Below, piece after piece: positions 1 to 9,650 of a stretch of 64,000 nt of DNA. The stretch comes from Mycobacterium dioxanotrophicus. Lineage in GTDB: Bacteria; Actinomycetota; Actinomycetes; Mycobacteriales; Mycobacteriaceae. The translations under genes were made by a program, and so were the position numbers. Below the pieces are notes generated by a model that ran no database searches, was not told the origin of the DNA, and saw only the letters and a list, made by a program, of their open reading frames with translations. The DNA lies in contig NZ_CP020809.1 in NCBI RefSeq assembly GCF_002157835.1, forward strand, positions 310,001 through 374,000, written 5' to 3'. Within the stretch, counting starts at the first letter, position 1; each line of letters starts with the position of its first letter.

Positions 1-1625
1 GCATAGGTTTCCGACGCGGGATCGAGCAGGTCGATCGCGGCGAGCGCGAAGGTCGACAACGGCTGGTTCAGCGCGAAGTCGGGCGGCAGGTCGACCGTGA
101 GCCGGTACCGGCGACCGTCGGGGTCGGGCTCGCCGAGCCGTTCGAGCACCCCGGCCTGCAACAGCGAGCGGGCGATGCCGACGGCCTCGCGGATCAGCCG
201 AAGCTGCCGTTTGCGCGGCTCATGGTTGTCGGTGAGCAACCGGCGCATCGCCACAAACGGATCACCGGGACGGTCGACGACGTCGAGGATCATCGCCGTC
301 GACACCCGCATGTTGCTCGTCAGCGCTTCCGGCGCAGCGGCGACCAACCGGTTCATGGTGGCCTCGCTCCACGGCACCATGCCCTCGGGGACCTTCCGGC
401 GCACCAGTTTTCGGCGCTTCTTCGGATCGTTGGCTACCTTCGCGAACTGCTTGAGATTTTCCACCTCATGATCGGGCGCCTGTACCACGACGGTGCCCAC
501 GGTGTCGTAGCCGGCGCGCCCCGCCCGGCCCGCGATCTGGTGGAACTCCCGGGCGCTGAGCAGCCGGGTGCGCGTGCCGTCGTACTTCGACAACGCCGAG
601 AACACCACGGTGCGGATCGGCACGTTGATGCCGACGCCGAGAGTGTCGGTGCCGCAGATGACCTTCAGCAGGCCGGCCTGTGCGAGCTGCTCCACCAGCC
701 GCCGGTACTTCGGCAGCATCCCGGCGTGGTGCACCCCGATGCCGTGCCGGACCAGCCGCGAGAGCGTGGCCCCGAATGCCGACGTGAAACGAAACCCGCC
801 GATGGCCTCGGCGATGGCGGCCTTCTCCTCCTTGGTGCTCACGTTGACACTCATCAGTGCCTGCGCGCGTTCGAGCGCCGAGGCCTGGGTGAAATGCACG
901 ACGTAGACCGGGGCCTGCTTGGTGTCGAGCAGATCCTGGATCGTCTCGTGCATCGGTGTCGTCGCGTACGAGTAGAACAGCGGCACCGGTCGTTCGGCAC
1001 CCGCCACCAGAGCTGTCGGACGCCCGGTGCGGCGGGTGAGGTCCTCGCGCAGGAACGTGACATCGCCGAGCGTGGCCGACATCAACAAGAACTGGGCGCG
1101 TGGCAGTTCCAGCAGTGGCACCTGCCATGCCCAGCCGCGGTCAGGGTCGCCGTAGAAGTGGAACTCGTCCATCACCACCAGGCCGATGTCGGCCTGCGCG
1201 CCTTCCCGCAGCGCGATGTTGGCGAGCACCTCCGCCGTGCACGCGATGATCGGCGCCTCCGAGTTGACCGCCGCATCGCCGGTGAGCATGCCGACGTTCA
1301 CCGCGCCGAACACGTCGCAGAGGGCGAAGAACTTTTCACTGACGAGGGCCTTGATCGGCGCCGTGTAGTAGCTCCTGGCACCGGCAGCCAGTGTCGCGTA
1401 GAGCGCACCGGTGGCGACCAGCGACTTGCCGGACCCGGTCGGGGTGGCCAGCACCACGTTGGCCCCGCTCACCAACTCGATCAGCGCCTCTTCCTGCGCC
1501 GGGTACAGCGTGGTGCCATTGGCCTCGGCCCAGGCGGCGAAGTCGGTGAACAGCGCGTCGGGATCAGCGCTTCTGGCGCGCAGCGCGGACAGGTCGCCGG
1601 GGTCGTCGAGGAGCGCAATGGTCAT
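1..1625 (-). CDS. DExH-box helicase, DUF3516 type (3' part outside window)
   Basis: Partial gene: it reads from an ATG at 1625 and runs off the left edge without a stop, giving about 541 residues. Superfamily 2 helicase signatures are clear: the Q-motif region YPAQEEAL (41-48), Walker A TPTGSGKS (61-68), a PIKALVSEK motif Ia, the Walker B variant MDEFH and the SAT motif MSATLGD. The C-terminal RecA lobe has GVHHAGMLPKYR, GTDTLGVGINVP and HQIAGRAGRAG, the Ski2/HelY-like pattern seen in actinobacterial DUF3516 proteins. It should be an ATP-dependent nucleic-acid helicase; substrate unknown. It lies 76 nt downstream of, and on the same strand as, the TrkA-like gene. Not HelY itself, as far as I can judge from the N-terminus. 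Confidence 0.88.
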   Translation of the reverse strand, partial: MTIALLDDPGDLSALRARSADPDALFTDFAAWAEANGTTLYPAQEEALIELVSGANVVLATPTGSGKSLVATGALYATLAAGARSYYTAPIKALVSEKFFALCDVFGAVNVGMLTGDAAVNSEAPIIACTAEVLANIALREGAQADIGLVVMDEFHFYGDPDRGWAWQVPLLELPRAQFLLMSATLGDVTFLREDLTRRTGRPTALVAGAERPVPLFYSYATTPMHETIQDLLDTKQAPVYVVHFTQASALERAQALMSVNVSTKEEKAAIAEAIGGFRFTSAFGATLSRLVRHGIGVHHAGMLPKYRRLVEQLAQAGLLKVICGTDTLGVGINVPIRTVVFSALSKYDGTRTRLLSAREFHQIAGRAGRAGYDTVGTVVVQAPDHEVENLKQFAKVANDPKKRRKLVRRKVPEGMVPWSEATMNRLVAAAPEALTSNMRVSTAMILDVVDRPGDPFVAMRRLLTDNHEPRKRQLRLIREAVGIARSLLQAGVLERLGEPDPDGRRYRLTVDLPPDFALNQPLSTFALAAIDLLDPASETY

Positions 1626-1701
1626 GGCGTCGGTGCAGTGGGTGTGGGCATCGTGGTGACAAGCGTGCCTGACCACGGGTCGGCACCGTGCGGCAGGTCC
1701 G

Positions 1702-2424
1702 TCAGGCGTCGTCGAGCATGTCGTGGAGGAACTGGCCGCCGTGAACGGCCGCCAGCAGTGATCCCTCGGCGGCACGGTTGGCGATGAACAGCATTTCGTC
1801 ACCGGCCTCGAGCACGTCGTCGGGCTGCGGCAGGATGACCTGCGAACTGCGGACCAGGCTCACCAAGGCGGTGTTCGACGGAAGGTCCAACTGGTCGACG
1901 CGCCGGCCGACGAGCGGGTTGGCTTCGGGCAGGGTCAGTTTGGTCAGCTCGGCCCGGCCGCCTCGCAGGCCCATGAGCCGCACCAGGTGGCCGATGTCGA
2001 TGGCTCCCTCGATGCCCGCGACCAGTGCACCCGGCGTCGAGACGGCAACGTCGATGCCCCAACTGGGGCCGAACAGCCATTGGTTGCTGACGTCGTTGAT
2101 GCGGGCGACCACCCGGGGAACACCGAATTCAGTTTTGGCGAGCAACCCGATGACGAGATTGGCCTTGTCGTCGCCCGTCGCGGCGATCAGGACGTCGCAG
2201 GTCTGGACTCCGGCTTCCTCGAGCGTGGTGATCTCGCACGCATCGGCCAGCAACCAGTCCGCGTCCGCGGCCGTCTCCGGCTCGAACTTGCGTCGCTCCC
2301 GTTCGATGAGCAAGACCTTGTGGCCGTAACCGAGCAACTCTCGCGCAACCGATCGCCCGACGTTGCCCGCGCCGGCGATCGCGATTCGCATCTTCCGTTC
2401 CGCCACCCGGCTATTTTTGCGCAT
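1702..2424 (-). CDS. TrkA/KTN-RCK potassium-channel regulatory protein (CeoC-like)
   Basis: Cytosolic Rossmann-fold K+ regulator. The N-terminal TrkA-N domain has the dinucleotide-binding loop GAGNVGRSV, an acidic end of strand beta-2 (LLIERE) and the phrases ATGDDKANL and AKTEFGVPRVVARIND, which resemble mycobacterial CeoB/CeoC proteins. The C-terminal 75 residues form a TrkA-C (RCK-C) domain ending DDVLEAGDEMLFIANR. Two starts are possible: ATG at 2424 (preceded by GGTGAGGG) or ATG at 2391, which begins directly with MRIAIAGAG as relatives do. It is divergent from a K+/H+ antiporter that carries its own RCK-C tail, 47 bp away, so the pair probably works together in K+ balance (inference). 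Confidence 0.88.
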   Translation of the reverse strand: MRKNSRVAERKMRIAIAGAGNVGRSVARELLGYGHKVLLIERERRKFEPETAADADWLLADACEITTLEEAGVQTCDVLIAATGDDKANLVIGLLAKTEFGVPRVVARINDVSNQWLFGPSWGIDVAVSTPGALVAGIEGAIDIGHLVRLMGLRGGRAELTKLTLPEANPLVGRRVDQLDLPSNTALVSLVRSSQVILPQPDDVLEAGDEMLFIANRAAEGSLLAAVHGGQFLHDMLDDA

Positions 2425-2471
2425 ATACCGGCCCTCACCGCAGGGTTCGGTACTGATTTACTTTCACGTTG

Positions 2472-3968
2472 ATGAGCTTGCAACAGTTGTACCTGGCCTT
2501 GTTGATCGGAGGCCTTGTGCTGCTCGCAAGCATCATCGGCACGCGCGTCGCGACGCGCGTGGGGTTTCCCAGTCTGCTGTTGTTCCTGTTGGTCGGCGTC
2601 GTTCTCGGCGAGGACGGCATCGGGCTGCACTTCGACAACGTCGAACTCGCCAGGAATGTCTGCACAGCCGCGCTCGCGGTGATTCTCGTCGAGGGCGGTT
2701 TGACCACGCGCTACGCCGACATCCGCAAGGTGCTGGCGCCCGCGGCGTCGCTGGCGACGGTGGGGGTGCTGATCAGCACGGTGGTCACGGCCGTGGGCGC
2801 CCATGTGCTGCTGCGCATGGATTGGCAGCTGTCTCTGCTGCTCGGGGCGATCGTGGCCTCTACCGATGCGGCTGCGGTGTTCTCGGTTCTGCGTGTGCTG
2901 CCACTACCGCGGCGCCTCGCGGGTCTGCTCGAGGCGGAATCCGGGTTCAACGATGCACCCGCGGTCATCCTGGTGCTGATGTTCAGCGTGGTGCCCTTCG
3001 TCCTCGAACCGGAGGGTGCACTCGCCGAAATAGCCTACGAGCTGGTGGTGGGTGTCGCGCTCGGCCTGGCGGTCGGACTTCTCGGCGCGATCGCGTTGCG
3101 GCGCATCGCCCTACCGGCTTCCGGGCTGTACCCGATCGCGACATTCGGGTTGGGGCTCGTCGCGTTCGCGGCGGGCGGTAGCGCACATGCGAGCGGGTTC
3201 ATCGCGGCCTATCTGGCCGCGGTCGTGCTCGCGAATTCGGGGTTGCCTCACCGGTCGGCGACCCGGTCGTTCGCCGAAGGGGTCGGCTGGCTGGCGCAGA
3301 TCGGCCTGTTCGTATTGCTCGGGCTGCTCGTCAACCCGCATGAACTGGCCGACGATGTGATCCCGGCGATCATCATCGGCCTGGTGCTGCTGTTGGTCGC
3401 CCGCCCGCTGTCGGTGATGGGTGCGCTGATCGGGTTTCGCATCCCGCTGCGGGAGCAGCTGTTCCTGTCATGGGCCGGGCTGCGCGGCGCTGTCCCGATC
3501 GTGCTGGCCACCTTCCCGATCGTGGTGGGCGTGCCCGACAGCCACCGCCTGCTCAACATCGTGTTCGTGCTGGTGGTGATCTTCACCCTGGTCCAAGCCC
3601 CGAGCCTGCACTTCGTCGCTAATCGGCTGGGCCTGGTGACCGCCGAGTCCACGCGGGAGATCCAGGTCGAAGCGGCGCCGCTGGATGTCCTCGACGCGGA
3701 ACTGCTCACCATGACGGTCCAGCCGTCGTCGCGTCTGCACAACGTCACGATCCTCGAACTGCGCCTGCCGTACCCCGCGGTGATCACGCTGATCGTGCGG
3801 GACGGACACACCTTCGTCCCGTTGCCCGACACCCGCATCGAGGTTGGCGACGAGCTCCTCATCGTCACGACCAGCAAAGTCCGGCCCTCCACCGAAGCGC
3901 GGCTGCGGGCGGTCAGCCGCCGCGGCAAGCTGGCCTACTGGTTCGACGAATATGGGCTTCTGGACTGA
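2472..3968 (+). CDS. K+/H+ antiporter, CPA1 NhaP2/CvrA type with C-terminal RCK-C domain
   Basis: About 498 residues. The first ~385 form a polytopic Na+/H+ exchanger domain with 12 or so hydrophobic segments. Typical CPA1 motifs include LFLLVGVVLGEDGIG, ASTDAAAVFSVL and ESGFNDAPAVIL, the last carrying the conserved acidic ND pair of the ion site, and WAGLRGAVPIVLA. Residues ~400-480 are a cytosolic TrkA-C domain (RIEVGDELLIVTTS). This arrangement matches NhaP2/CvrA potassium/proton antiporters, which expel K+ in exchange for H+. A TTG lies one codon upstream of the ATG chosen here. The neighbouring divergent KTN/RCK gene supports K+ as substrate. Substrate specificity is inferred, not visible. 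Confidence 0.88.
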   Translation: MSLQQLYLALLIGGLVLLASIIGTRVATRVGFPSLLLFLLVGVVLGEDGIGLHFDNVELARNVCTAALAVILVEGGLTTRYADIRKVLAPAASLATVGVLISTVVTAVGAHVLLRMDWQLSLLLGAIVASTDAAAVFSVLRVLPLPRRLAGLLEAESGFNDAPAVILVLMFSVVPFVLEPEGALAEIAYELVVGVALGLAVGLLGAIALRRIALPASGLYPIATFGLGLVAFAAGGSAHASGFIAAYLAAVVLANSGLPHRSATRSFAEGVGWLAQIGLFVLLGLLVNPHELADDVIPAIIIGLVLLLVARPLSVMGALIGFRIPLREQLFLSWAGLRGAVPIVLATFPIVVGVPDSHRLLNIVFVLVVIFTLVQAPSLHFVANRLGLVTAESTREIQVEAAPLDVLDAELLTMTVQPSSRLHNVTILELRLPYPAVITLIVRDGHTFVPLPDTRIEVGDELLIVTTSKVRPSTEARLRAVSRRGKLAYWFDEYGLLD

Positions 3969-3970
3969 GA

Positions 3971-4675
3971 TCAGGTGCGCACGTTGATATGCCGTGCCGC
4001 CCACTGCGCGCCGAGCTGGATCAGCCCGGATTGTTGGTAGCGGACGTGCGCGTCGAAGTCCCGGCCGAGCGAACAGATGGGGTCGTTGGTGTTGCACAGG
4101 TCGGCGGTTCGTGCGCCGAAGTCCGGGCTCATGCGCGTCAGGGGCTGGCCGAGCCGCGCCGACGGGTTGCCGAAGACGACGATCGACGCGATCCGCGGGA
4201 TGACGGCCGCCGGTAACGGCGCGTTATATCCGAGGCCGGCGACCGGAGAGGTGGCGACGACGTCGACGACGGCCGCGCCCTGCGAGTAGCCGCCGAGCAC
4301 GATCTTCGTCTTCGGGCACTGAGACGCCGTGGCCTGGGCATGCTTGCTCATGTCGGTGGCCCCGGCCGCGGCCTTGAGAAAATCCCACGATGCGGGGTAC
4401 TGGACGGCGTAGGTACTGACCGTCGAGCCCTTGATCATCGGACGCAACGTGTCCACGAAGGACTGGCCGACCGCGCCGATCCCCGAGGGCTCGTCAGTGC
4501 CGCGCGCGAAGATCACCTCGACGTCGGAGCATTTGGGCGCCGCAGAGGCGACCGCGGGCATGACCGTGCACGCCGAGGTGGCCAGCATCGCGGCGGCGAC
4601 GGCTACGTGGGTGCCGGGACGGGGCCTGATCTGCTCCTCACGTCCGCGACATCGAGGCGTCGTGCCGACAGGCAT
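3971..4675 (-). CDS. secreted cutinase-family serine esterase (first copy)
   Basis: 234 residues; extracellular alpha/beta hydrolase. The ATG at 4675 is preceded by an AGGAG ribosome site at good spacing. A long N-terminus leads into a hydrophobic signal segment (AVAAAMLATSACTVMPAVASA) with cleavage likely before APKC. Catalytic features of cutinases are present: the nucleophile elbow GYSQG, the aspartate in NTNDPICSLG between paired cysteines, and the late histidine in DAHVRYQ. Mycobacterial cutinase-like proteins act as lipases, phospholipases or thioesterases rather than plant cutinases. Its 3' end is 2 bp from the antiporter stop (convergent). Confidence 0.9.
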   Translation of the reverse strand: MPVGTTPRCRGREEQIRPRPGTHVAVAAAMLATSACTVMPAVASAAPKCSDVEVIFARGTDEPSGIGAVGQSFVDTLRPMIKGSTVSTYAVQYPASWDFLKAAAGATDMSKHAQATASQCPKTKIVLGGYSQGAAVVDVVATSPVAGLGYNAPLPAAVIPRIASIVVFGNPSARLGQPLTRMSPDFGARTADLCNTNDPICSLGRDFDAHVRYQQSGLIQLGAQWAARHINVRT

Positions 4676-4758
4676 GATTCTCCTCGACGTGTACCGGATC
4701 GGCCCTTTGCAGATCCTTTCCCAACAACCACTTTTACCACTCTGTCAACAGGCCGAGG

Positions 4759-5523
4759 TCAGCGCGGCTTCTTCTCACCGGCCTCGATCGCGACGGCGAG
4801 CCTGTTCTCGGCGGGTGCCACGGGGCAGGTCGCGTAGTCGGTGAATGAGCACGGCAGGTTGGCGGCGCGATTGAAGTCGAGGGTCACCGTCCCGTCGTCA
4901 TCCGGCGCGGCGAGCGCCAGGGACCTGGCGGCGGGATAGGTCGTCACGCCGCTGGTGGCGTCGGTGAACAGCACCTGCAGGCCGCCGTTGCGGCCCGTGA
5001 ACGCCACGAGTCGATGGGCGGTGCCTGCCAACTCGAAGTCGAGGACACCGACCGCCGCGTGGTGGTGTTCGAGGCCTTCCACGACGGCGCCTGTCGTGAC
5101 CGTGACCTGTTCCGGATACGGCGTGAACGTGCCGGTGACACGCCAGCTCTCGTTCGGTGGATAGGTGGGGATGCCGTGGTAGCTCAGCAGATGGGGCGAC
5201 TTCGGGTCGTGCACCCGAAGCGCAACCGATCCGGTCCGCCTGATCACCTCGATGCGCCTGTCGCCGTCGGCGACGAGGAGTCCGGGCGCGCCCTCGGCCG
5301 GTTCGAGCCGCTCGGTACCGTCGACCCCCTCGACGTACACCGCGGCCTCGTCCGCCCGCCAACGGCCCGGAAGGTCGGCGACGGCCTCGAATTCGTCGGT
5401 GAGCCAATACAAGCCGGTAAGGCTCACCCAACCGAGTGGGTCGCCGTAGTAGCGTTCGCGCTCGCGGTGCCATTCGTTCCAGTCGGCTTCGAATGTTCTC
5501 GCGGACGTGTCGGTGCTGGTCAT
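4759..5523 (-). CDS. DUF1684 family protein
   Basis: 254 residues, cytosolic, no signal peptide. It shows the family's hallmark C-terminal block: TLDFNRAANLPCSFTDYATC followed by PVAPAENRLAVAIEAGEK, and mid-protein GRNGGLQVLFTDATSG. The function of DUF1684 is not established. Its ATG at 5523 overlaps the stop of the upstream LLM monooxygenase by ATGA, so the two are translationally coupled, which suggests a shared pathway. Confidence 0.85.
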   Translation of the reverse strand: MTSTDTSARTFEADWNEWHRERERYYGDPLGWVSLTGLYWLTDEFEAVADLPGRWRADEAAVYVEGVDGTERLEPAEGAPGLLVADGDRRIEVIRRTGSVALRVHDPKSPHLLSYHGIPTYPPNESWRVTGTFTPYPEQVTVTTGAVVEGLEHHHAAVGVLDFELAGTAHRLVAFTGRNGGLQVLFTDATSGVTTYPAARSLALAAPDDDGTVTLDFNRAANLPCSFTDYATCPVAPAENRLAVAIEAGEKKPR

Positions 5524-6635
5524 GACGTCACCTCTTTCTGAAGGGATTGCGCGGCAAGGGGTCTGCTCGGGATGAGGGCCCGCAGCACCGGGGCCACCTC
5601 GCTCTGGAACAACTCGAAGCTGCGCCGTTTCTGCACGGCTGACCCGCCGTCGGCGTCCGCGCTGAGGTGTATCACCTCGTGACCGAGCTGTTCGTGGTAG
5701 CGGCCGACCTTGTCGACCACCTGCTGAGGACTGCCGACCAGAGCCGAGCTGCGGGCGACGAAATCCTCGATGGTCTCGAAGACCACGGGCAGCCCGGTAC
5801 GACGGGCAAGCGCCAGTCTTTTTTCGAAGACCGGCCGGAATTCGGCGATCGCCTGCTGCGTCGTCGGCGAGACCTGGAATCCGGCCGTGCCCGCGCCGAC
5901 GAGCGCATCCTCAGGCCGGTGCCCGTAGCACTCCCAGCGCTGCCGGTAGTACCGCACCAATTCGGCGTACGGCTCGATTGGATGTGTCACGTTGGCGGAG
6001 AAGAGCGGATCGCCGTGGCGGGCGGCGAGATCCACCGAATCGCGACTTGTCGCGCTGCCGTGCCAGATTCGAATGCGCTCCTGCAGAGGACGGGGCAGCG
6101 CCTTTGCGTGCGACAGCGGCGGGCGAAACCGGCCCGACCACGTCACGTCTTCGCTGCCCCACAACAGGCGGAACAGTTCGTAGCCTTCGCGATTGCGGTC
6201 CCATTGGTCGGCGGCGGTCACGTGGAACAGCTCAGCTTGAGCTGCGCCGTTGCCCTTGCCGATGATCAGTTCGAGCCTGCCGTCGGACAGGTTGTCCAGC
6301 GTCGAGTAATCCTCGAACGCGCGTACCGGGTCGAGCAGGCTCAGCGTCGTCACCGCGGTGAACAGCCCGATGCGCGACGTGCGGGCGGCAATGTTGCTCA
6401 GCACCACCGGTGGTGAGGACGAGATGAACGGGTCCTCGTGGCGTTCCCCGACGGCGAACCCGTCGAACCCCAGTTCCTCGGCGAGCACCGCGGCATCGAC
6501 GACTTCACGCAGCCGCACGGCAGGGCTTTTCTTCTCGCCCGTGACCGGATCGGGCTGATGCGCGATGAGCGTGAGCAACAGGAATTTCATCGGCACCCGG
6601 CCGTGGGACGACGGGCCATACCTCGCCTCCTTCAT
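5520..6635 (-). CDS. LLM-class flavin-dependent monooxygenase (luciferase-like)
   Basis: Up to 371 residues. TIM-barrel luciferase-like fold: AEELGFDGFAVGERHEDPF near the N-terminus, IGLFTAVTTLSLLDPVRAFEDYSTLDNLSDGRLELIIGKG in the middle, and a C-terminal helix rich in charged residues. These enzymes use FMNH2 (or F420H2) and O2; the RHEDPF and GRLELIIGKGNG segments fit the FMN-dependent branch. The start is uncertain: ATG at 6635, or ATG at 6590, which gives the usual MKFLLLTLIAHQP N-terminus. Neither has a convincing ribosome site, although AAGGAGG lies just inside the longer form. Coupled by ATGA to DUF1684 downstream. Confidence 0.85.
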   Translation of the reverse strand: MKEARYGPSSHGRVPMKFLLLTLIAHQPDPVTGEKKSPAVRLREVVDAAVLAEELGFDGFAVGERHEDPFISSSPPVVLSNIAARTSRIGLFTAVTTLSLLDPVRAFEDYSTLDNLSDGRLELIIGKGNGAAQAELFHVTAADQWDRNREGYELFRLLWGSEDVTWSGRFRPPLSHAKALPRPLQERIRIWHGSATSRDSVDLAARHGDPLFSANVTHPIEPYAELVRYYRQRWECYGHRPEDALVGAGTAGFQVSPTTQQAIAEFRPVFEKRLALARRTGLPVVFETIEDFVARSSALVGSPQQVVDKVGRYHEQLGHEVIHLSADADGGSAVQKRRSFELFQSEVAPVLRALIPSRPLAAQSLQKEVTS

Positions 6636-6738
6636 CGGTTCGCCGGCAACAGGATGGTTGCGGCGACGCGCGATGCCAAGGTTTACAGTCGCGCTGAGTC
6701 CGTTGCGACGACCTATACAAACCGATGTGTTCGCGATT

Positions 6739-9549
6739 TCATTCCAGCCGCGCGGCCAGCAGTTCGGCGAGGTGCAGTCCGCGGGTGTGGGCCAGATCGT
6801 TCAATTGAGTCCGACACGAATATCCGTCGGCCAGCACCACCGTGCCGGGTGCCGCCTCGCGCACGGCCGGCAGCAACTGCTGTTCGGCAATCGCGACGGA
6901 TACTTCGTAGTGGCCGTGCTCCACCCCGAAATTGCCCGCCAGGCCACAACATCCGCCCAACTCCCGGACGGCCGCGCCGGCTCGGCCCAGCAGCGCGGCG
7001 TCGGCATCCCACGTCATCACCGCATGATGGTGACAATGCGGCTGGGCCACGACCGTCGTGCCATCGAGTTGCGGTGGCCGCCAGGATCTTTCGGTGAGCA
7101 GCTCGGCGAGCGTGCGGGTTGCGGTCGCGACGGGCGTGGCTTTCTCGCCGACCAGTTCGGCGGCGTCCGAACGCAGTACGGCCGTGCAGGACGGTTCGAG
7201 GCCGACGATCGGCACACCGGCGCGGGCGGTCTCGGTCAGCTCGTCGACCGTGCGGCCCAGGACGCGTCTGGCGGCGTCGAGCTGCCCGGTACTGATCCAC
7301 GTCAAAGCGCAGCACTGCTGACGCTGGGTCAGCCGCACCCGCAGGCCGGCGGCCTCCAGCACGGCCACGGCGGCCTGGCCGACCTCCGGGGTGAAGTAAT
7401 TGGTGAACGTGTCGACGAACAGCAGCACCGGGTCACCGCTCACCGGTGGGGTGTGCGTGCGGTCGAACCAGTCCCGGAACGTCTGACGGGCAAACGGCGG
7501 AATCGCGCGACGGGGGTCGATGCCTGCGCTGCGCAGTGCCAGCCGGTCCACGCCGGGCAGCCGCGCCGCCGAGTTGACCAGTCCCGGAGCCCTGCTGGCC
7601 AGCCGGGCCCAGCGCGGCAGCCAGCCGAGCGAGTAGTGCGCGGGTGGACGCAGTCGGCGCCGGTAACTCTGGTGCAGCACTTCGGATTTGAACATCGGCA
7701 TGTCCACCCCGGTCGGGCAGTCCGAGGTGCACCCCTTGCAGGACAAGCACAGATCGAGGGCCTCGTGCACCTCCCGCGCCCGCCAGCCGCCAGTCACCGC
7801 GGTGCCGTTGATCATCTCCTGCAGCGCTCGGGCGCGGCCGCGGGTCGAATCCTTCTCGTCGCGCGTCGCGAGGTACGACGGGCACATCACGCCGCCGGAC
7901 GTCCGGTTGTCGGCACGGCACTTGCCCACCCCGGTGCAGCGGTGCACGGCCTGGCTGAAGTCCCCGCCGTCATGCCGATAGGCGAAGGCGAGATCGCGCC
8001 GCAACGCAGGTGCCGCGGGGACCCGCAGATCCGCGTCGAGCGGACGGGGGTCGACGATCACCCCGGGGTTCAACACGTTGTCCGGGTCGAAGACGTGTTT
8101 GACCGCCGCGAAGGCCGCGAGTGCGGCGGGCGAGTACATCATGGCCAGCAGTTCGCTGCGGGCCCGGCCGTCGCCGTGTTCCCCCGACAGTGAACCGTGG
8201 TAGCCGACGACGAGACGCGTTGCCGCCATGAGGAATTCGCGGAAACCGGCGACACCGCCGGGACGGTCGAGCGGCCAGTCGATCCGGATGTGCAGGCAAC
8301 CGTCGCCGAAATGCCCGTACGGCAGCCCGGTGACACCGAAATCGGTCATCAGAGAATCGAATTCGCGCAGATAAGAGCCGAGCTCGTGCGGCGGCACCGC
8401 GGCGTCCTCCCAGCCCGCATGGGCGGGTCTGCCGGCTGGACTCCGCGATGACAACCCGGCCCCGTCGGCACGGATCCGCCACAGCGCCGCCTTCTGGGCG
8501 GCATCGGTGACGACGCGGGCCGCCACGGCACCGCACCCGACGGAGACGCGGTCGGCACGGCTGAGCACCTCGTCGAGATCGTCACCGGCGATCTCGACGA
8601 ATAGCCATGCGTTGCCGCGAGGCAGCGGCGGGACGGCGCCCGGTCCGCGCCGCTCGGTCACCACGTTCACGATCCGGGAGTCGATGCCTTCGCACGCCGT
8701 GGGGGAGAAGGCCAGCACGCCGGGCGCCGCGTCACCGGCCGTGGCGATGTCGTCGTACCCGAGCACCACCAGTACCGCGTGGACCGGATCGACCACCAGC
8801 CCTACCGTGGCCTCGGTGAGCACCGCAAGGGTACCCTCCGAGCCGGTCATCATTCGAGCGACATCGAAACCACGCTCGGGAGCGAGGTGTTCGAGTGCGT
8901 AGCCCGAAACCTGACGCCCGAACGTCCCGAGCTCGGTGCGGATGGTGCCCAGATGCGCGGCGGTGACCTCACGCAGCGCCGCCATGGTCGGGTCCTCGCC
9001 GGTGACGGCGGTGTCCAGTCGCATGCCGGACCCCGTATAGCCACGGACCCGCAGCAGGTTGTCGGAGGTGCGCCCGTAACCCAGCGCGCGCGATCCGCAG
9101 GCATTGTTGCCGATCATGCCGCCGATGGTGGCGCGCGTGAACGACGACGGGTCCGGGCCGTACCGCAGGCCGAGGGCGGCGGCGCGGCTCTGCAGGTCCG
9201 CCTGAATGACCCCGGGTTGCACCACTGCGCTGCGGGACTCGGCATCGATGTCGAGCAGCTGGTTCATGTGCCGGCTGAAGTCGAGAACCACTCCGGTGCC
9301 GATGGCGTTCCCTGCGATCGACGTTCCGCCGCCTCGAGAGGTCAGCGGAACGCCCTCGCCGCGGCAGACGGTCAACACCGCCTCGACCTCGGCGTCATCG
9401 TGCGGTCGCACCACGACAAGGGGCAGCACCCGGTACAGCGACGCATCCGAGGTGTACAGCGCCCGGGTGGTGTTGTCGGCGGCGACATCGCGCACGCCGG
9501 CGCGGCCCAGGAGGGAGGCCAGGCTGGCTGCATCGATCACGGGTCGCAC
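6739..9549 (-). CDS. FAD/Fe-S 2-hydroxyacid dehydrogenase (GlcD-GlcF fusion, YdiJ-like)
   Basis: 936 residues from GTG 9549. The N-terminal half is a PCMH-type FAD domain: VRPHDDAEVEAVL, RGGGTSIAGNAIGTGVVLDFSR, VQPGVIQADLQ and GGMIGNNACGSRALGYGRT; next comes the FAD-oxidase C domain with GHFGDGCLHIRID and SGEHGDGRARSELL. The C-terminal third is a GlcF-like unit: Cys motifs CTGVGKCRADN and CLSCKGCTSDCP for two 4Fe-4S clusters, then two CCG-type blocks (QQCCALTW, GGCCGLAGNFG). Such fusions oxidise D-lactate, glycolate or D-2-hydroxyglutarate and pass electrons to the chain. Substrate cannot be fixed from sequence. Divergent from the TetR gene at 9648. Confidence 0.9.
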   Translation of the reverse strand: MRPVIDAASLASLLGRAGVRDVAADNTTRALYTSDASLYRVLPLVVVRPHDDAEVEAVLTVCRGEGVPLTSRGGGTSIAGNAIGTGVVLDFSRHMNQLLDIDAESRSAVVQPGVIQADLQSRAAALGLRYGPDPSSFTRATIGGMIGNNACGSRALGYGRTSDNLLRVRGYTGSGMRLDTAVTGEDPTMAALREVTAAHLGTIRTELGTFGRQVSGYALEHLAPERGFDVARMMTGSEGTLAVLTEATVGLVVDPVHAVLVVLGYDDIATAGDAAPGVLAFSPTACEGIDSRIVNVVTERRGPGAVPPLPRGNAWLFVEIAGDDLDEVLSRADRVSVGCGAVAARVVTDAAQKAALWRIRADGAGLSSRSPAGRPAHAGWEDAAVPPHELGSYLREFDSLMTDFGVTGLPYGHFGDGCLHIRIDWPLDRPGGVAGFREFLMAATRLVVGYHGSLSGEHGDGRARSELLAMMYSPAALAAFAAVKHVFDPDNVLNPGVIVDPRPLDADLRVPAAPALRRDLAFAYRHDGGDFSQAVHRCTGVGKCRADNRTSGGVMCPSYLATRDEKDSTRGRARALQEMINGTAVTGGWRAREVHEALDLCLSCKGCTSDCPTGVDMPMFKSEVLHQSYRRRLRPPAHYSLGWLPRWARLASRAPGLVNSAARLPGVDRLALRSAGIDPRRAIPPFARQTFRDWFDRTHTPPVSGDPVLLFVDTFTNYFTPEVGQAAVAVLEAAGLRVRLTQRQQCCALTWISTGQLDAARRVLGRTVDELTETARAGVPIVGLEPSCTAVLRSDAAELVGEKATPVATATRTLAELLTERSWRPPQLDGTTVVAQPHCHHHAVMTWDADAALLGRAGAAVRELGGCCGLAGNFGVEHGHYEVSVAIAEQQLLPAVREAAPGTVVLADGYSCRTQLNDLAHTRGLHLAELLAARLE

Positions 9550-9634
9550 GCTACCGAAGTCGCCCGCTCTCTATCGGGTATCGGCACCTGCCTGCGGGGA
9601 ATGTCGTTGGTGACCGCAGCGCCGGGCCGGGCGA

Positions 9635-9650
9635 TAGTGTCGTCGCCGTG
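9635..9650 (+). promoter_or_regulatory. leaderless-type promoter of the TetR gene
   Basis: A TAGTGT hexamer (9635-9640, fitting TAnnnT) ends 7 nt before the GTG at 9648. That spacing puts the transcription start on the start codon, the mycobacterial leaderless arrangement. No Shine-Dalgarno is present. Confidence 0.5.

Noticed and set aside
222..1787. 521-residue plus-strand frame at the left edge
   Set aside because: Antisense to the DExH helicase, which has all expected motifs; the plus frame has shadow composition.
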